The translations under genes and the position numbers were made by a program. This document shows, piece after piece, positions 24,367 through 30,780 of a stretch of 31,104 nucleotides of DNA (position 1 is its first letter; every line of letters begins with the position of its first letter). The stretch comes from PALSA-505 sp035308365 (GTDB lineage: Bacteria > Actinomycetota > Actinomycetes > Streptosporangiales > Streptosporangiaceae), in assembly GCA_035308365.1 (NCBI GenBank), contig DATGGU010000056.1, forward strand, positions 1 through 31,104, in the 5' to 3' direction. The notes below the pieces were generated by a model, which saw only the letters and a list, made by a program, of their open reading frames with translations, had not been told where the DNA came from and ran no database searches.

Positions 24367-25956
24367 ATGTCCACATACCGGCTTCGCATGCTTTCCGCCG
24401 CGGCCATGTTCGCGATGGCGGCGGCGGCGGCCACGGTGGCCGCGGGCCCGGCCGCCGCCTCCGTACGTCCTCCGGTGGCGTCCCGGCACGGCGAGGGGCC
24501 GGCCGGGCCACCGGCCCGGATGCCGGATGGCCGGGTTGCCACCCCGCCACGTGTCCCGCCGCTGATCGTTTCGTCCGGCTGCCAGAGCGCGCCATATGGG
24601 CCGAACTACTACGCCCCCGGCACCGGCAAGACCGTAGCGCTGACCTTCGACGACGGGCCGGGCGCGGGCACGACCCCGGGCCTGATGCCGGTGCTGCAGT
24701 CCGAGGGTGTGACGGCGACCTTCTTCAACATCGGCCAGAACGCGGCCGCCCAGCCTTCGCTGGTACGGGCCGAGAACGACTGGGGGTACATGATCGGCAA
24801 CCACACCTGGGACCACCCGGACATGACCACGCTGCCGGCTTCGCAGCAGGCCACCGAGATGGACGAGGCCACCGCTGAGCAGCAGAGCCTGATCGGCTCC
24901 GGGCCGTGCGCGTTCCGCCCACCCTACGGTTCCTACAATTCCAGCACGCTCAGCCTGGCCCAGCAGCGCCGGATGAAGACCTGGCTGTGGTCGGTGGACA
25001 CCGAGGACTGGAAGGCCGCGGGCTCAGCGTCGCAGTACTGGGTCAACCGGATCATCTCCCTGGCCGAGTCGGAAGGTGGCACACAGCAGCACCCGGTGAT
25101 CCTCATGCACAACGCGCCATCCGGTGACCCGGCCACGGTGGAAGCGCTGCCGACGATCATCAGCTACTTCCGCGGCCACGGCTACACCTTCGTGAACCTG
25201 GTGGGCAACACCGGCACCGGCTACCAGCTTCTGACCTCCAACGGTGGCGTGCACAACTTCGGCGCCCCCTGGTACGGCTCGGCGGCCGGCACGCTGCCCA
25301 CCGGGGTGACCGCGGTCGCGCTGGCAGCCGACACGGTCACCGGTGGCTACTGGATCCTCAAGTCCGACGGCGGCGTGGCGAACTACAACGCCCCCTGGGA
25401 CGGCTCGATGACCGGCGTCATCCCGCCCGGCCAGACCGTCACCGCCATCGCACCCAGCCGTGGTGGTTACCTGATCCTGACCTCCAACGGGGGCGTGCAC
25501 AACTTCGGCGCCCCCTGGTACGGCTCGGCGGCCGGCACACTCGGGCCAGGAGTGACGGCGATCGGGCTGGCCACCGACCCAGCCACCGGTGGCTACTGGA
25601 TCCTGATGTCGTCGGGCCGGCTGGTGGCCTTCAACGCCCCGTGGGACGGCTCAATGGCCGGGAAGATCCCGCCGGGCCAGACCCTCACCGGGATCACCGC
25701 CAGCCCCCGTGGTGGTTACCTGATCCTGACCTCCAACGGTGGCGTGCACAACTTCGGCACCCCCTGGTACGGCTCGGCGGCCGGCACGCTGCCGGCCGGG
25801 GTGACCGCGGCCGGCCTGGCAGACGAGCCCGCCACCGGCGGGTATGTGATCCTCAAGTCCGACGGCGGCGTGGCCAACTACCACACTCCCTGGCGCGGCT
25901 CGATGACCGGCATCGTTCCTCCCGGCCAATCGGTGACCGGCATCGGCCCGGAGTGA
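24367..25956 (+). CDS. Secreted NodB-type polysaccharide deacetylase with C-terminal repeats
   Basis: This is a 529-residue exported protein. A signal peptide (about 1-32, MSTYRLRMLSAAAMFAMAAA, ending AAAS) is followed by a linker and a NodB deacetylase domain (about 88-280). Motif 1 is TFDDGP (93-98, D95/D96), motif 2 is HTWDHP (H146, H150 metal ligands), motif 3 is FRPPYGSYN (183-191), then DTEDW and the late ILMHNA. The family removes N- or O-acetyl groups from chitin, peptidoglycan or related glycans. Residues about 284-527 consist of six roughly 41-residue repeats, probably a binding module. ATG 24367 gives the best signal peptide; GGGGAG lies upstream. Confidence 0.92.
   Translation: MSTYRLRMLSAAAMFAMAAAAATVAAGPAAASVRPPVASRHGEGPAGPPARMPDGRVATPPRVPPLIVSSGCQSAPYGPNYYAPGTGKTVALTFDDGPGAGTTPGLMPVLQSEGVTATFFNIGQNAAAQPSLVRAENDWGYMIGNHTWDHPDMTTLPASQQATEMDEATAEQQSLIGSGPCAFRPPYGSYNSSTLSLAQQRRMKTWLWSVDTEDWKAAGSASQYWVNRIISLAESEGGTQQHPVILMHNAPSGDPATVEALPTIISYFRGHGYTFVNLVGNTGTGYQLLTSNGGVHNFGAPWYGSAAGTLPTGVTAVALAADTVTGGYWILKSDGGVANYNAPWDGSMTGVIPPGQTVTAIAPSRGGYLILTSNGGVHNFGAPWYGSAAGTLGPGVTAIGLATDPATGGYWILMSSGRLVAFNAPWDGSMAGKIPPGQTLTGITASPRGGYLILTSNGGVHNFGTPWYGSAAGTLPAGVTAAGLADEPATGGYVILKSDGGVANYHTPWRGSMTGIVPPGQSVTGIGPE
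25216..25947 (+). repeat. Alternating A/B repeats in the deacetylase C-terminus
   Basis: Three A-type units (LTSNGGVHNFGAPWYGSAAG; DNA copies start at 25231, 25477 and 25726) alternate with three B-type units (ILKSDGGVANYNAPWDGSMT and variants). The A-to-A period is 246-249 bp. The A copies are nearly identical in DNA, which points to recent duplication or gene conversion. The pattern resembles the GGYWLVASDGGVFAFGDA-type repeats of actinobacterial secreted proteins, likely a beta-propeller or carbohydrate-binding fold. Confidence 0.85.
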
Positions 25957-26017
25957 GCAACGGCCGGCCGGTAACACGCTGGTCTTGCTGCCGCCCGGGA
26001 CCTGGGCTTCCAGCTCA

Positions 26018-26067
26018 ATTGAAAGGAACTGCCATGCGCTTCATTGAAAGGAACTGCCATGCGCTTC
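26018..26067 (+). repeat. Perfect 25-bp tandem duplication containing an RBS and start codon
   Basis: Two identical, adjacent 25-bp copies (26018-26042 and 26043-26067) each contain GAAAGGAACTGCC followed by ATGCGCTTC, a Shine-Dalgarno-like site and a start codon. The first ATG (26034) opens 13 codons, the second (26059) 22 codons ending at 26127, inside the end of the convergent nitroreductase gene. Neither peptide resembles a known family. It looks like the beginning of a lost gene, duplicated. Confidence 0.75.
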
Positions 26068-26110
26068 GCCACTGACGGTGCGCGGCCGCCGCAGACGCCG
26101 CATGGCCCGG

Positions 26111-27121
26111 CTACGGCTGGTCGATGACCTCGGCGACAGGGCGCCTCGGTGCTCCCGGTGGGATGGGCAGCCCGTAGCCGATCCGCAGGATCATCTGCGG
26201 CTGGCCGGACCCGGGCCCATGCTCGCGGACCAGCCATGCGTCGGCGGTTTCCAGCGCCTGAGTCAGCGGGCAGACGGAGATTCCCCGGCAGGTGGCGGTC
26301 AGCCAAACCCGCTGCAGCGCCTGCCCCGTGGCCAGCCAGTCGCGAGCGCCGCCGAAACGGACCGAGAGCACGGCGAGCTGCGGATGTTCCTCGAACCAGG
26401 CGTACCTGGCCGCTTCGGCCGGGGGATGCGGCCGGAAGTCGCGGACCGGAGTTCCGCCCTCCAGCGACCGGGACCCGAACGCGCTGGCCGGGATGCCGTC
26501 GCGGTCCCGCTGCCCGCCTGCCCAGCGGGCCAGCTCCGCGCGGTAACCAGGATCGGCGAGCAGGCCGCGTTCGGCGTCGGCAGCCAGGCTCAGCAGCCGC
26601 TCGGTCTCGCGGCGGTGCGGGAAGCGCAGGATCGCCCCTTCCATGGCGGCCGCCTCGGCCAGTTCCAGCCGGATGCCCGGCGGCACCGCCCGGTTGCTGA
26701 ACGGCTCCCGGTTGGTCTGCCGCCGGGGGATGGCCGCGTGCAGCTCACGCTCCCATTCCGTCGCGTCGTCCGGCTCGGTCAGCACCATCCGGGCCAGCAG
26801 CAACGGCTGGCCAGGATCGGGCAGCAGCCGGACGTCCGGCCGCAGGCCGGCCACCACCACCGCCAGGCGCAGGTTGAGCAGGGCAGCGCCACAGCCAAGG
26901 TAGGCGGCGCGACCGTGCGGATCGCCGATGGGCAGCATCCGGTCAGGATCGGCGTACAGCTCGATCGTGTCCGCAGCCTCCCGCAGCCGGAACCGCCAGG
27001 GCTGGGTGTTGTGCATCGACGGCGCCGCCATGGCCGCCACCAGCAGCTCGTCAAGGAGTCGCCGGGATGGCTCGGCCGGCCCGCCGGGCCCGTCGTCGCG
27101 GGCTGTGTCTTCGACCGTCAT
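26111..27121 (-). CDS. Acg-like nitroreductase-family protein
   Basis: This 336-residue protein has the double-nitroreductase-fold pattern of the Acg family: LLVAAMAAPSMHNTQPWRFR near the N-terminus, LGCGAALLNLRLAVVVAG, IPRRQTNREPFSNRAVP (about 140-156) and WLATGQALQRVWLTATCRGI near the end. In Mycobacterium tuberculosis, Acg (Rv2032) and its paralogues belong to the DosR regulon; structural work on the family shows a flavin-binding fold with an occluded site, possibly for flavin storage. It starts at ATG 27121 and is divergent from the SRPBCC-like gene, with a DosR-like box between them. Confidence 0.88.
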   Translation of the reverse strand: MTVEDTARDDGPGGPAEPSRRLLDELLVAAMAAPSMHNTQPWRFRLREAADTIELYADPDRMLPIGDPHGRAAYLGCGAALLNLRLAVVVAGLRPDVRLLPDPGQPLLLARMVLTEPDDATEWERELHAAIPRRQTNREPFSNRAVPPGIRLELAEAAAMEGAILRFPHRRETERLLSLAADAERGLLADPGYRAELARWAGGQRDRDGIPASAFGSRSLEGGTPVRDFRPHPPAEAARYAWFEEHPQLAVLSVRFGGARDWLATGQALQRVWLTATCRGISVCPLTQALETADAWLVREHGPGSGQPQMILRIGYGLPIPPGAPRRPVAEVIDQP

Positions 27122-27230
27122 ATTCCCAGGATCAGCAGCCGTCCTGACAGCGGTAGGGGCGTTGGTCCCGGCGGCGAAGGCCTAACGGACTTCTCCGCGA
27201 CGCCTCTCGTGACGTAGGTCGTGACAGTTA

Positions 27231-27244
27231 AGGACTTTAGACCC
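27231..27244 (+). promoter_or_regulatory. DosR-like box between the nitroreductase and SRPBCC-like genes
   Basis: AGGACTTTAGACCC fits GGGACYTTNGNCCC with one mismatch and carries the TTTAG centre of the mycobacterial DosR consensus. It lies 110 bp from the nitroreductase start and 37 bp from ATG 27281, so it can serve both divergent genes. Confidence 0.6.
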
Positions 27245-27280
27245 ATGTGACGATAACGTCTGGTCCGGTTGACTACCCGC

Positions 27281-27787
27281 ATGTTCGTCACCCGTGAGGT
27301 GCGCCTGGATGTCGGCTTTCCGGTGGCCCTGGCCTGCCTGCAGAAGCTGGCCCGTGGCTGCTCGCTGACCGGCGCGTCCAGGGACGCCTATGGCGAGACG
27401 ATCGCCAGCCTGATGCGGGTCGGCCCGCTGGGCACCACGCCGGGTGTGTCCCGGCTGGTCTCCGTGTCCTTCCTGGATCCGGTGACTCGTGCGGATTCGT
27501 CGGTCCTCGGCATGCGGTGGAATGCGGTCGGTCCCGGCGGCGGACTGTTCCCGGCGCTCGACGCCAACATCGTCCTGACCGCGGACGGCGGCCAGGCGAG
27601 CGTGCTGCGGCTGGAGGGAGCCTACCGGCCGCCGCTCGGCGCGCTGGGCGCCAGGCTCGATGCGGTGATCATGAACCGGATCGCCACGGCGACGATCCGC
27701 GGCTTCACCGACCGCATCGCCGACGCCATCACCTGTCAGGCCGATGCGGCCGAACCCGCTGATCCGCCACCGTGCGGGTCAGGGTGA
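27281..27787 (+). CDS. SRPBCC-like hypothetical protein
   Basis: This is 168 residues from ATG 27281 (a TTG at 27269 would add four). The pattern VRLDVGFPVALACLQKLARG, GVSRLVSVSFLDPVTRADSS, LGMRWNAVGPGGGLFPALDA and LRLEGAYRPPLGALGARLDA, with a C-terminal long helix (IMNRIATATIRGFTDRIADA), is that of actinobacterial START/SRPBCC-like small proteins often found beside stress genes. A hydrophobic ligand-binding cavity is expected, but no ligand can be named. It is divergent from the Acg-like nitroreductase and under the same box, so the two probably respond together. No clear ribosome site is visible. Confidence 0.7.
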   Translation: MFVTREVRLDVGFPVALACLQKLARGCSLTGASRDAYGETIASLMRVGPLGTTPGVSRLVSVSFLDPVTRADSSVLGMRWNAVGPGGGLFPALDANIVLTADGGQASVLRLEGAYRPPLGALGARLDAVIMNRIATATIRGFTDRIADAITCQADAAEPADPPPCGSG

Positions 27788-27949
27788 GGAAAAGCGCCGA
27801 ACAGGAGATGCATGGGTCGTGGTTGCGGATCGCCCGCTCGCACAGCGTGGTGAGAGCCTCGTCGTCGGCACGTCGACCGCGGGGCGGTCCGGGCACTGGT
27901 AGCCCTCGATGATCCGCAGCGCTTCCTCGATTGCGTAGACGATCTCGAC
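27787..27949 (-). pseudogene. [NiFe]-hydrogenase large-subunit C-terminal remnant
   Basis: On the minus strand one frame reads VEIVYAIEEALRIIEGYQ then CPDRPAVDVP (from 27949). After a frame change and an apparent internal deletion, another frame reads DDEALTTLCERAIRNHDPC then ISCSALFLTLT (from about 27866). The latter matches the C-terminus of cytoplasmic group 3-type hydrogenase large subunits, with the DPCxxC nickel-ligand motif; the usual following His (CxxH) is Leu here. No start and no continuous frame exist, so this is a decayed gene. The frame overlaps the end of the SRPBCC-like gene on the other strand. Confidence 0.5.
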
Positions 27950-28123
27950 CCCCCGTCGCCTCGGCCCTTCCGGAACTGGTCGCGGCCGTACTGCGTGACC
28001 TCGGGTGACGGACCGCGATACCGGCCGGTCAGCGCCATGATGTCCGCCCTATCTTCTCCGGGACAGCGCAGGCGATCTTGCGGACCGGCTCGCTGGTCTC
28101 CTGCCCGGTGGCCTTGTCCCGAA
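27950..28123. other. Gene-poor stretch with unassigned coding-like fragments
   Basis: Between the hydrogenase remnant and the GAPDH promoter no intact gene is seen. Minus-strand frames contain coding-like pieces (SLRDKATGQETSEPVRKIA, IMALTGRYRGPSPEVTQYG) separated by frame changes, which I cannot assign. They may be the upstream part of the same decayed locus. Confidence 0.4.
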
Positions 28124-28159
28124 GGGACCAACGGCCCTGCCGGATGGGACAAACGCCGT
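28124..28159. promoter_or_regulatory. Tandem DosR-like sites upstream of GAPDH
   Basis: GGGACCAACGGCCC (28124-28137) reads GGGCCGTTGGTCCC on the other strand, 12 of 14 identical to the perfect box. A weaker half-site, GGGACAAACGCCGT (28146-28159), starts 22 bp further on, about two helical turns, the kind of spacing that lets response-regulator dimers bind the same face. GAPDH starts 101 bp downstream. Confidence 0.5.
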
Positions 28160-28260
28160 CTGCCGCTGAGCTGCGGCGGCGCAGAAGCTGAAGGTGAATC
28201 GCACAGACGCCAGGCCGGTCCGCGAAAAAGAGCGGCGACCCCGGCCGAGAGGAGACCGCA

Positions 28261-29286
28261 ATGACTACCCGAGTAGGGATCAACGGCTTCGGCCGGATCG
28301 GCCGCGCCTTCGTACGCTGCACCATGGAGCGCAGCGATCTTGAGGTCGTGGCGGTGAATGACCTGACCGACCCCTGGACCCTGGCCCACCTGCTGCGGTT
28401 CGACTCCACCTACGGCCGGTTCGGCCACCCGGTGGAGCACGGTGCCGACTCGCTGACCGTGGACGGCACGCAGATCAAGGTGCTGTCCAGCCACGATCCG
28501 GCCACGATCGACTGGGAGGCGCTGGGTGTCAGCGTCGTCATCGAGTCGACCGGGAAGTTCCGCGCCCGCGAGGACGCCGCCGCTCACCTCAAGGGCGGGG
28601 CCAAGAAGGTACTGATCTCCGCGCCCGGCAAGGGTGCCGATCTCACCGTCGTGATGGGCGTCAACGACGGCCAGTACGACACCAGGCTGCACGACGTGAT
28701 CTCGGCCGCCTCGTGCACCAGCAACTGTGTCGTCCCCATGGTCAAGGTGCTGGACGATGCGTTCGGTGGCATCTACCGCGGCTTCATGACCACGATCCAC
28801 GCCTACACCGGCGACCAGATGCTGCTGGACGGGCCGCACAAGGATCTGCGCCGGGCCCGCAGCGCCGCCGGCAACATCGTCCCGGCCAGCACCGGGGCCG
28901 CTCGCGCCGTCGGCCTGGTCCTTCCCGGACTGGCCGGCAAGCTGGACGGGATCGCCGTCCGCGTCCCGGTGGCCGATGGCTCGCTGACCGACCTGACCGT
29001 CGCGCTCGGCTTCCAGCCGACCGCCGACGAGGTCAACAATGCCTTCAAGGAGGCGGCCAACGGCAGCCTGGCCGGCGTGCTGCGCTACAGCACCGACCCG
29101 ATCGTGTCGCGCGACATCATCGGCGACCCCGCCTCCTGCGTCTTCGACGCCAGCCTGACCCAGGCGGACGCCAACCTGGTCAAGGTCTTCGGCTGGTACG
29201 ACAACGAGTGGGGTTACACCTGCCGGCTCGCCGATCTGGCCGCCCTCGTCGGCGGCAAGCTCGGCCAGGACGAAGAGGCGTGGTGA
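28261..29286 (+). CDS. gap: Type I glyceraldehyde-3-phosphate dehydrogenase
   Basis: This is a complete 341-residue enzyme. It has the NAD-binding VGINGFGRIGRAFVR, NDLTDPWTLAHLLRFDSTYG, the catalytic cysteine in ISAASCTSNCVVPM, HAYTGDQMLLDGPHKDLRRA, NIVPASTGAARAVGLVLPGL and the C-terminal WYDNEWGYTCRLADL. It oxidises glyceraldehyde 3-phosphate to 1,3-bisphosphoglycerate with NAD. It stands alone rather than in a gap-pgk-tpi operon, under DosR-like sites, so it is probably a stress-induced second copy serving the phosphoketolase branch. GAGAGGAGA precedes ATG 28261, and a bidirectional terminator follows. Confidence 0.97.
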   Translation: MTTRVGINGFGRIGRAFVRCTMERSDLEVVAVNDLTDPWTLAHLLRFDSTYGRFGHPVEHGADSLTVDGTQIKVLSSHDPATIDWEALGVSVVIESTGKFRAREDAAAHLKGGAKKVLISAPGKGADLTVVMGVNDGQYDTRLHDVISAASCTSNCVVPMVKVLDDAFGGIYRGFMTTIHAYTGDQMLLDGPHKDLRRARSAAGNIVPASTGAARAVGLVLPGLAGKLDGIAVRVPVADGSLTDLTVALGFQPTADEVNNAFKEAANGSLAGVLRYSTDPIVSRDIIGDPASCVFDASLTQADANLVKVFGWYDNEWGYTCRLADLAALVGGKLGQDEEAW

Positions 29287-29343
29287 CCGCGGTGACCACC
29301 AAGTCAGTGATCGTTGCGCTCAGAGAGCGCCGGGAAAGAAAAT

Positions 29344-29376
29344 CCCGGGCCGGCATCGCAGTCGGCCCGGGTTTTT
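29344..29376. terminator. Bidirectional intrinsic terminator between GAPDH and USP
   Basis: A perfect 9-bp stem CCCGGGCCG (29344-29352) and CGGCCCGGG (29363-29371) with a 10-nt loop is followed by five Ts (29372-29376) on the plus strand. On the minus strand the stem is followed by ATTTTCTTT. It sits between two convergent genes and should stop both transcripts. Confidence 0.9.
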
Positions 29377-29386
29377 CGTTGCCGTT

Positions 29387-29875
29387 CTAGCCAGCGACTT
29401 CGGCCGCCAGCTCCTCGTTCGTCGCATATACGGCTGCCCTCTTCCAGGGAACGATGAGCACCGGCCGCCGGGACATATGCAACAACCGGGTGGAGACACT
29501 TCCGAAGGGAAGATGCGGCAGGTCCGTGCGGCTGCTGGAGCCGAGCACCACCATCCGTGCGTCACACTCATTGGCGGCAGTCAGAATCGCCCGCGCGACG
29601 TGCCCGAAATCGGCGGCCCTGATCCGTCCCTCGGCCGTTACACCTGCTGCCCGCAGATCGGCCACGATCTGGTCGACGACTTTCTCTCCTTCGCCCTCGG
29701 CACAGTCCACTTGCAGTCGGCCGAAGCGTCCGTAAGCGAACTCATGCACATGCAGTACGACAACGCGGTCACCCGTGCCCTGGCATATCGCCTTGGTTTC
29801 CTGCACCGCCGCATCCATATTCCGGGAAATCTCCCGCCGTGCGACGTCCACAGCCAGCAGGACTGCCTTATTCAT
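29387..29875 (-). CDS. Universal stress protein (UspA family)
   Basis: This is a single-domain 162-residue UspA fold. It starts NKAVLLAVDVARREISRNMD, continues RVVVLHVHEFAYGRFGR and VVDQIVADLRAAGVTAEGRI, then ARMVVLGSSSRTDLPHLPFG and SVSTRLLHMSRRPVLIVPW. The Gly-Ser-rich loop and FGSVSTRLL segment correspond to the nucleotide-binding region of ATP-binding USPs. Such proteins are prominent members of DosR regulons in actinobacteria. GGAGGAG lies just before ATG 29875; the longer upstream frame is not credible. I see no DosR-like box directly in front, only a strong hairpin after the preceding gene. Confidence 0.9.
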   Translation of the reverse strand: MNKAVLLAVDVARREISRNMDAAVQETKAICQGTGDRVVVLHVHEFAYGRFGRLQVDCAEGEGEKVVDQIVADLRAAGVTAEGRIRAADFGHVARAILTAANECDARMVVLGSSSRTDLPHLPFGSVSTRLLHMSRRPVLIVPWKRAAVYATNEELAAEVAG

Positions 29876-29901
29876 GGCTCCTCCTCGATACGGTTCTGGT
29901 T

Positions 29902-29935
29902 GCGCCGCCCGCCCGGCAGGGCGGGCGGGCGGCGC
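29902..29935 (-). terminator. GC-rich 13-bp hairpin between the two-TM protein and USP
   Basis: GCGCCGCCCGCCC (29902-29914) pairs perfectly with GGGCGGGCGGCGC (29923-29935) across an 8-nt loop. It lies downstream of the 29959-30543 gene and 26 bp upstream of the USP start on the same strand. No T-tract follows, so it may terminate partly or stabilise processed mRNA ends. Confidence 0.55.
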
Positions 29936-29958
29936 GGGTACGCGAGCTATTCGCCCGG

Positions 29959-30543
29959 TCAGACAGCGTTCGTGTGGACCCGGGTGGCCAGCTTCGGCAG
30001 CACCTCGGCCTCCGGGGCGGCCCGGCGCAGGTGCCAGAACCCCAGTCCGGACAGGATCAGGAACAAGCCTGCGGCGCAGAAGGCCACGATGGCGGAGATC
30101 AGCATGATCTGCCCCATCTGCCACCATCCGTAGGCGTTCAGCAGCAGGCCACGGAGCGTCTCACCGCGGAACACGGTCTGCACCTGCTGCGCCAGCGCCG
30201 TGTTGTTCGGCTGGGCAAGCGATTCGGCGGACAGTTGCGCGTAGGTCTTGCCGCCGCCGATCTCCTTGAGATGGTTGGCGATGAAATGGTCCGCGTAAAC
30301 CTCGGCCTGGGCGCCGTTGGTCATCATCTGGCCGGCGTACTGATGCATGGCGGCGAATTCCGGGGCTTTGATCTCCGGGCTGTTTGCCGGCGGGAAAACA
30401 ATCTTCTGGGCGGCCAGCTGGTTGTGCACATCGGTGCTCACGACCGTGTGCCCCCATATCAGCAGGCCGCCGCCGACCGCCAGGACGACCGCGAGCGCCA
30501 GGCCCGCGATGGTCGCCACCGCGTCAAACGTCCTTCTGCGCAT
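29959..30543 (-). CDS. Two-TM hypothetical protein with extracytoplasmic domain
   Basis: This 194-residue protein has an N-terminal helix (about 8-30, AVATIAGLALAVVLAVGGGL), a roughly 100-residue outside domain (contains HTVVSTDVHNQLAAQKIVFP, HQYAGQMMTNGAQAEVYADH, HFIANHLKEIGGGKTYAQLS) and a second helix (about 145-165, MGQIMLISAIVAFCAAGLFL), then a short basic tail. I recognise no named family. Several His residues in the outside domain are notable but no metal motif is evident. AGGAGA precedes ATG 30543. It is divergent from the DevR-like gene with the perfect box between them, so co-regulation is likely. Confidence 0.75.
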   Translation of the reverse strand: MRRRTFDAVATIAGLALAVVLAVGGGLLIWGHTVVSTDVHNQLAAQKIVFPPANSPEIKAPEFAAMHQYAGQMMTNGAQAEVYADHFIANHLKEIGGGKTYAQLSAESLAQPNNTALAQQVQTVFRGETLRGLLLNAYGWWQMGQIMLISAIVAFCAAGLFLILSGLGFWHLRRAAPEAEVLPKLATRVHTNAV

Positions 30544-30676
30544 TGGTACATCTCCTTACCTGATGCCGGGATTTCGGCCGGCTGTAGCACTTCTGTCGCG
30601 GTCAGCATGGCGCCGGGCTGGTAATGGCGCGCAGAGTCCGTGGTCCTGACGTGCGAGGACCTATGAAGTCAGCGGC

Positions 30677-30690
30677 GGGACCAAAGTCCC
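30677..30690. promoter_or_regulatory. Perfect DosR-like box upstream of the DevR-like gene
   Basis: GGGACCAAAGTCCC has perfect 5-bp arms (GGGAC/GTCCC) and reads GGGACTTTGGTCCC on the other strand. It differs from the mycobacterial DosR core GGGACTWWAGTCCC at one position. It lies 90 bp before the response regulator and 133 bp before the divergent two-TM gene. A weaker site (AGGACCTATGAAGT, from 30657) sits about two turns upstream. Confidence 0.75.
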
Positions 30691-30780
30691 TATCAGCGGC
30701 ATGCGAATGGTCCATATCGTGATGCCATATAGCGAGCCCACCATGTGGCCCGTTGACGAGAACCGGGAGCGTGCACGCCG

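Noticed and set aside
22969..24816. A 615-codon minus-strand open frame opposite acetate kinase and the deacetylase
   Set aside because: It is antisense to two conserved genes and shows no protein motif.
25216..25947. Repeats considered as a possible CRISPR array
   Set aside because: The repeats are in-frame protein repeats with a period near 247 bp and no unique short spacers.
27736..28839. A 367-codon minus-strand open frame opposite GAPDH
   Set aside because: Most is antisense to GAPDH. Part of the region it covers contains the hydrogenase remnant, but in fragmented frames, so it is not a gene.
30632..30645. GAGTCCGTGGTCCT as another DosR-like box
   Set aside because: It matches the box at only about 10 of 14 positions and lacks the GGGAC arm; likely chance in GC-rich DNA.
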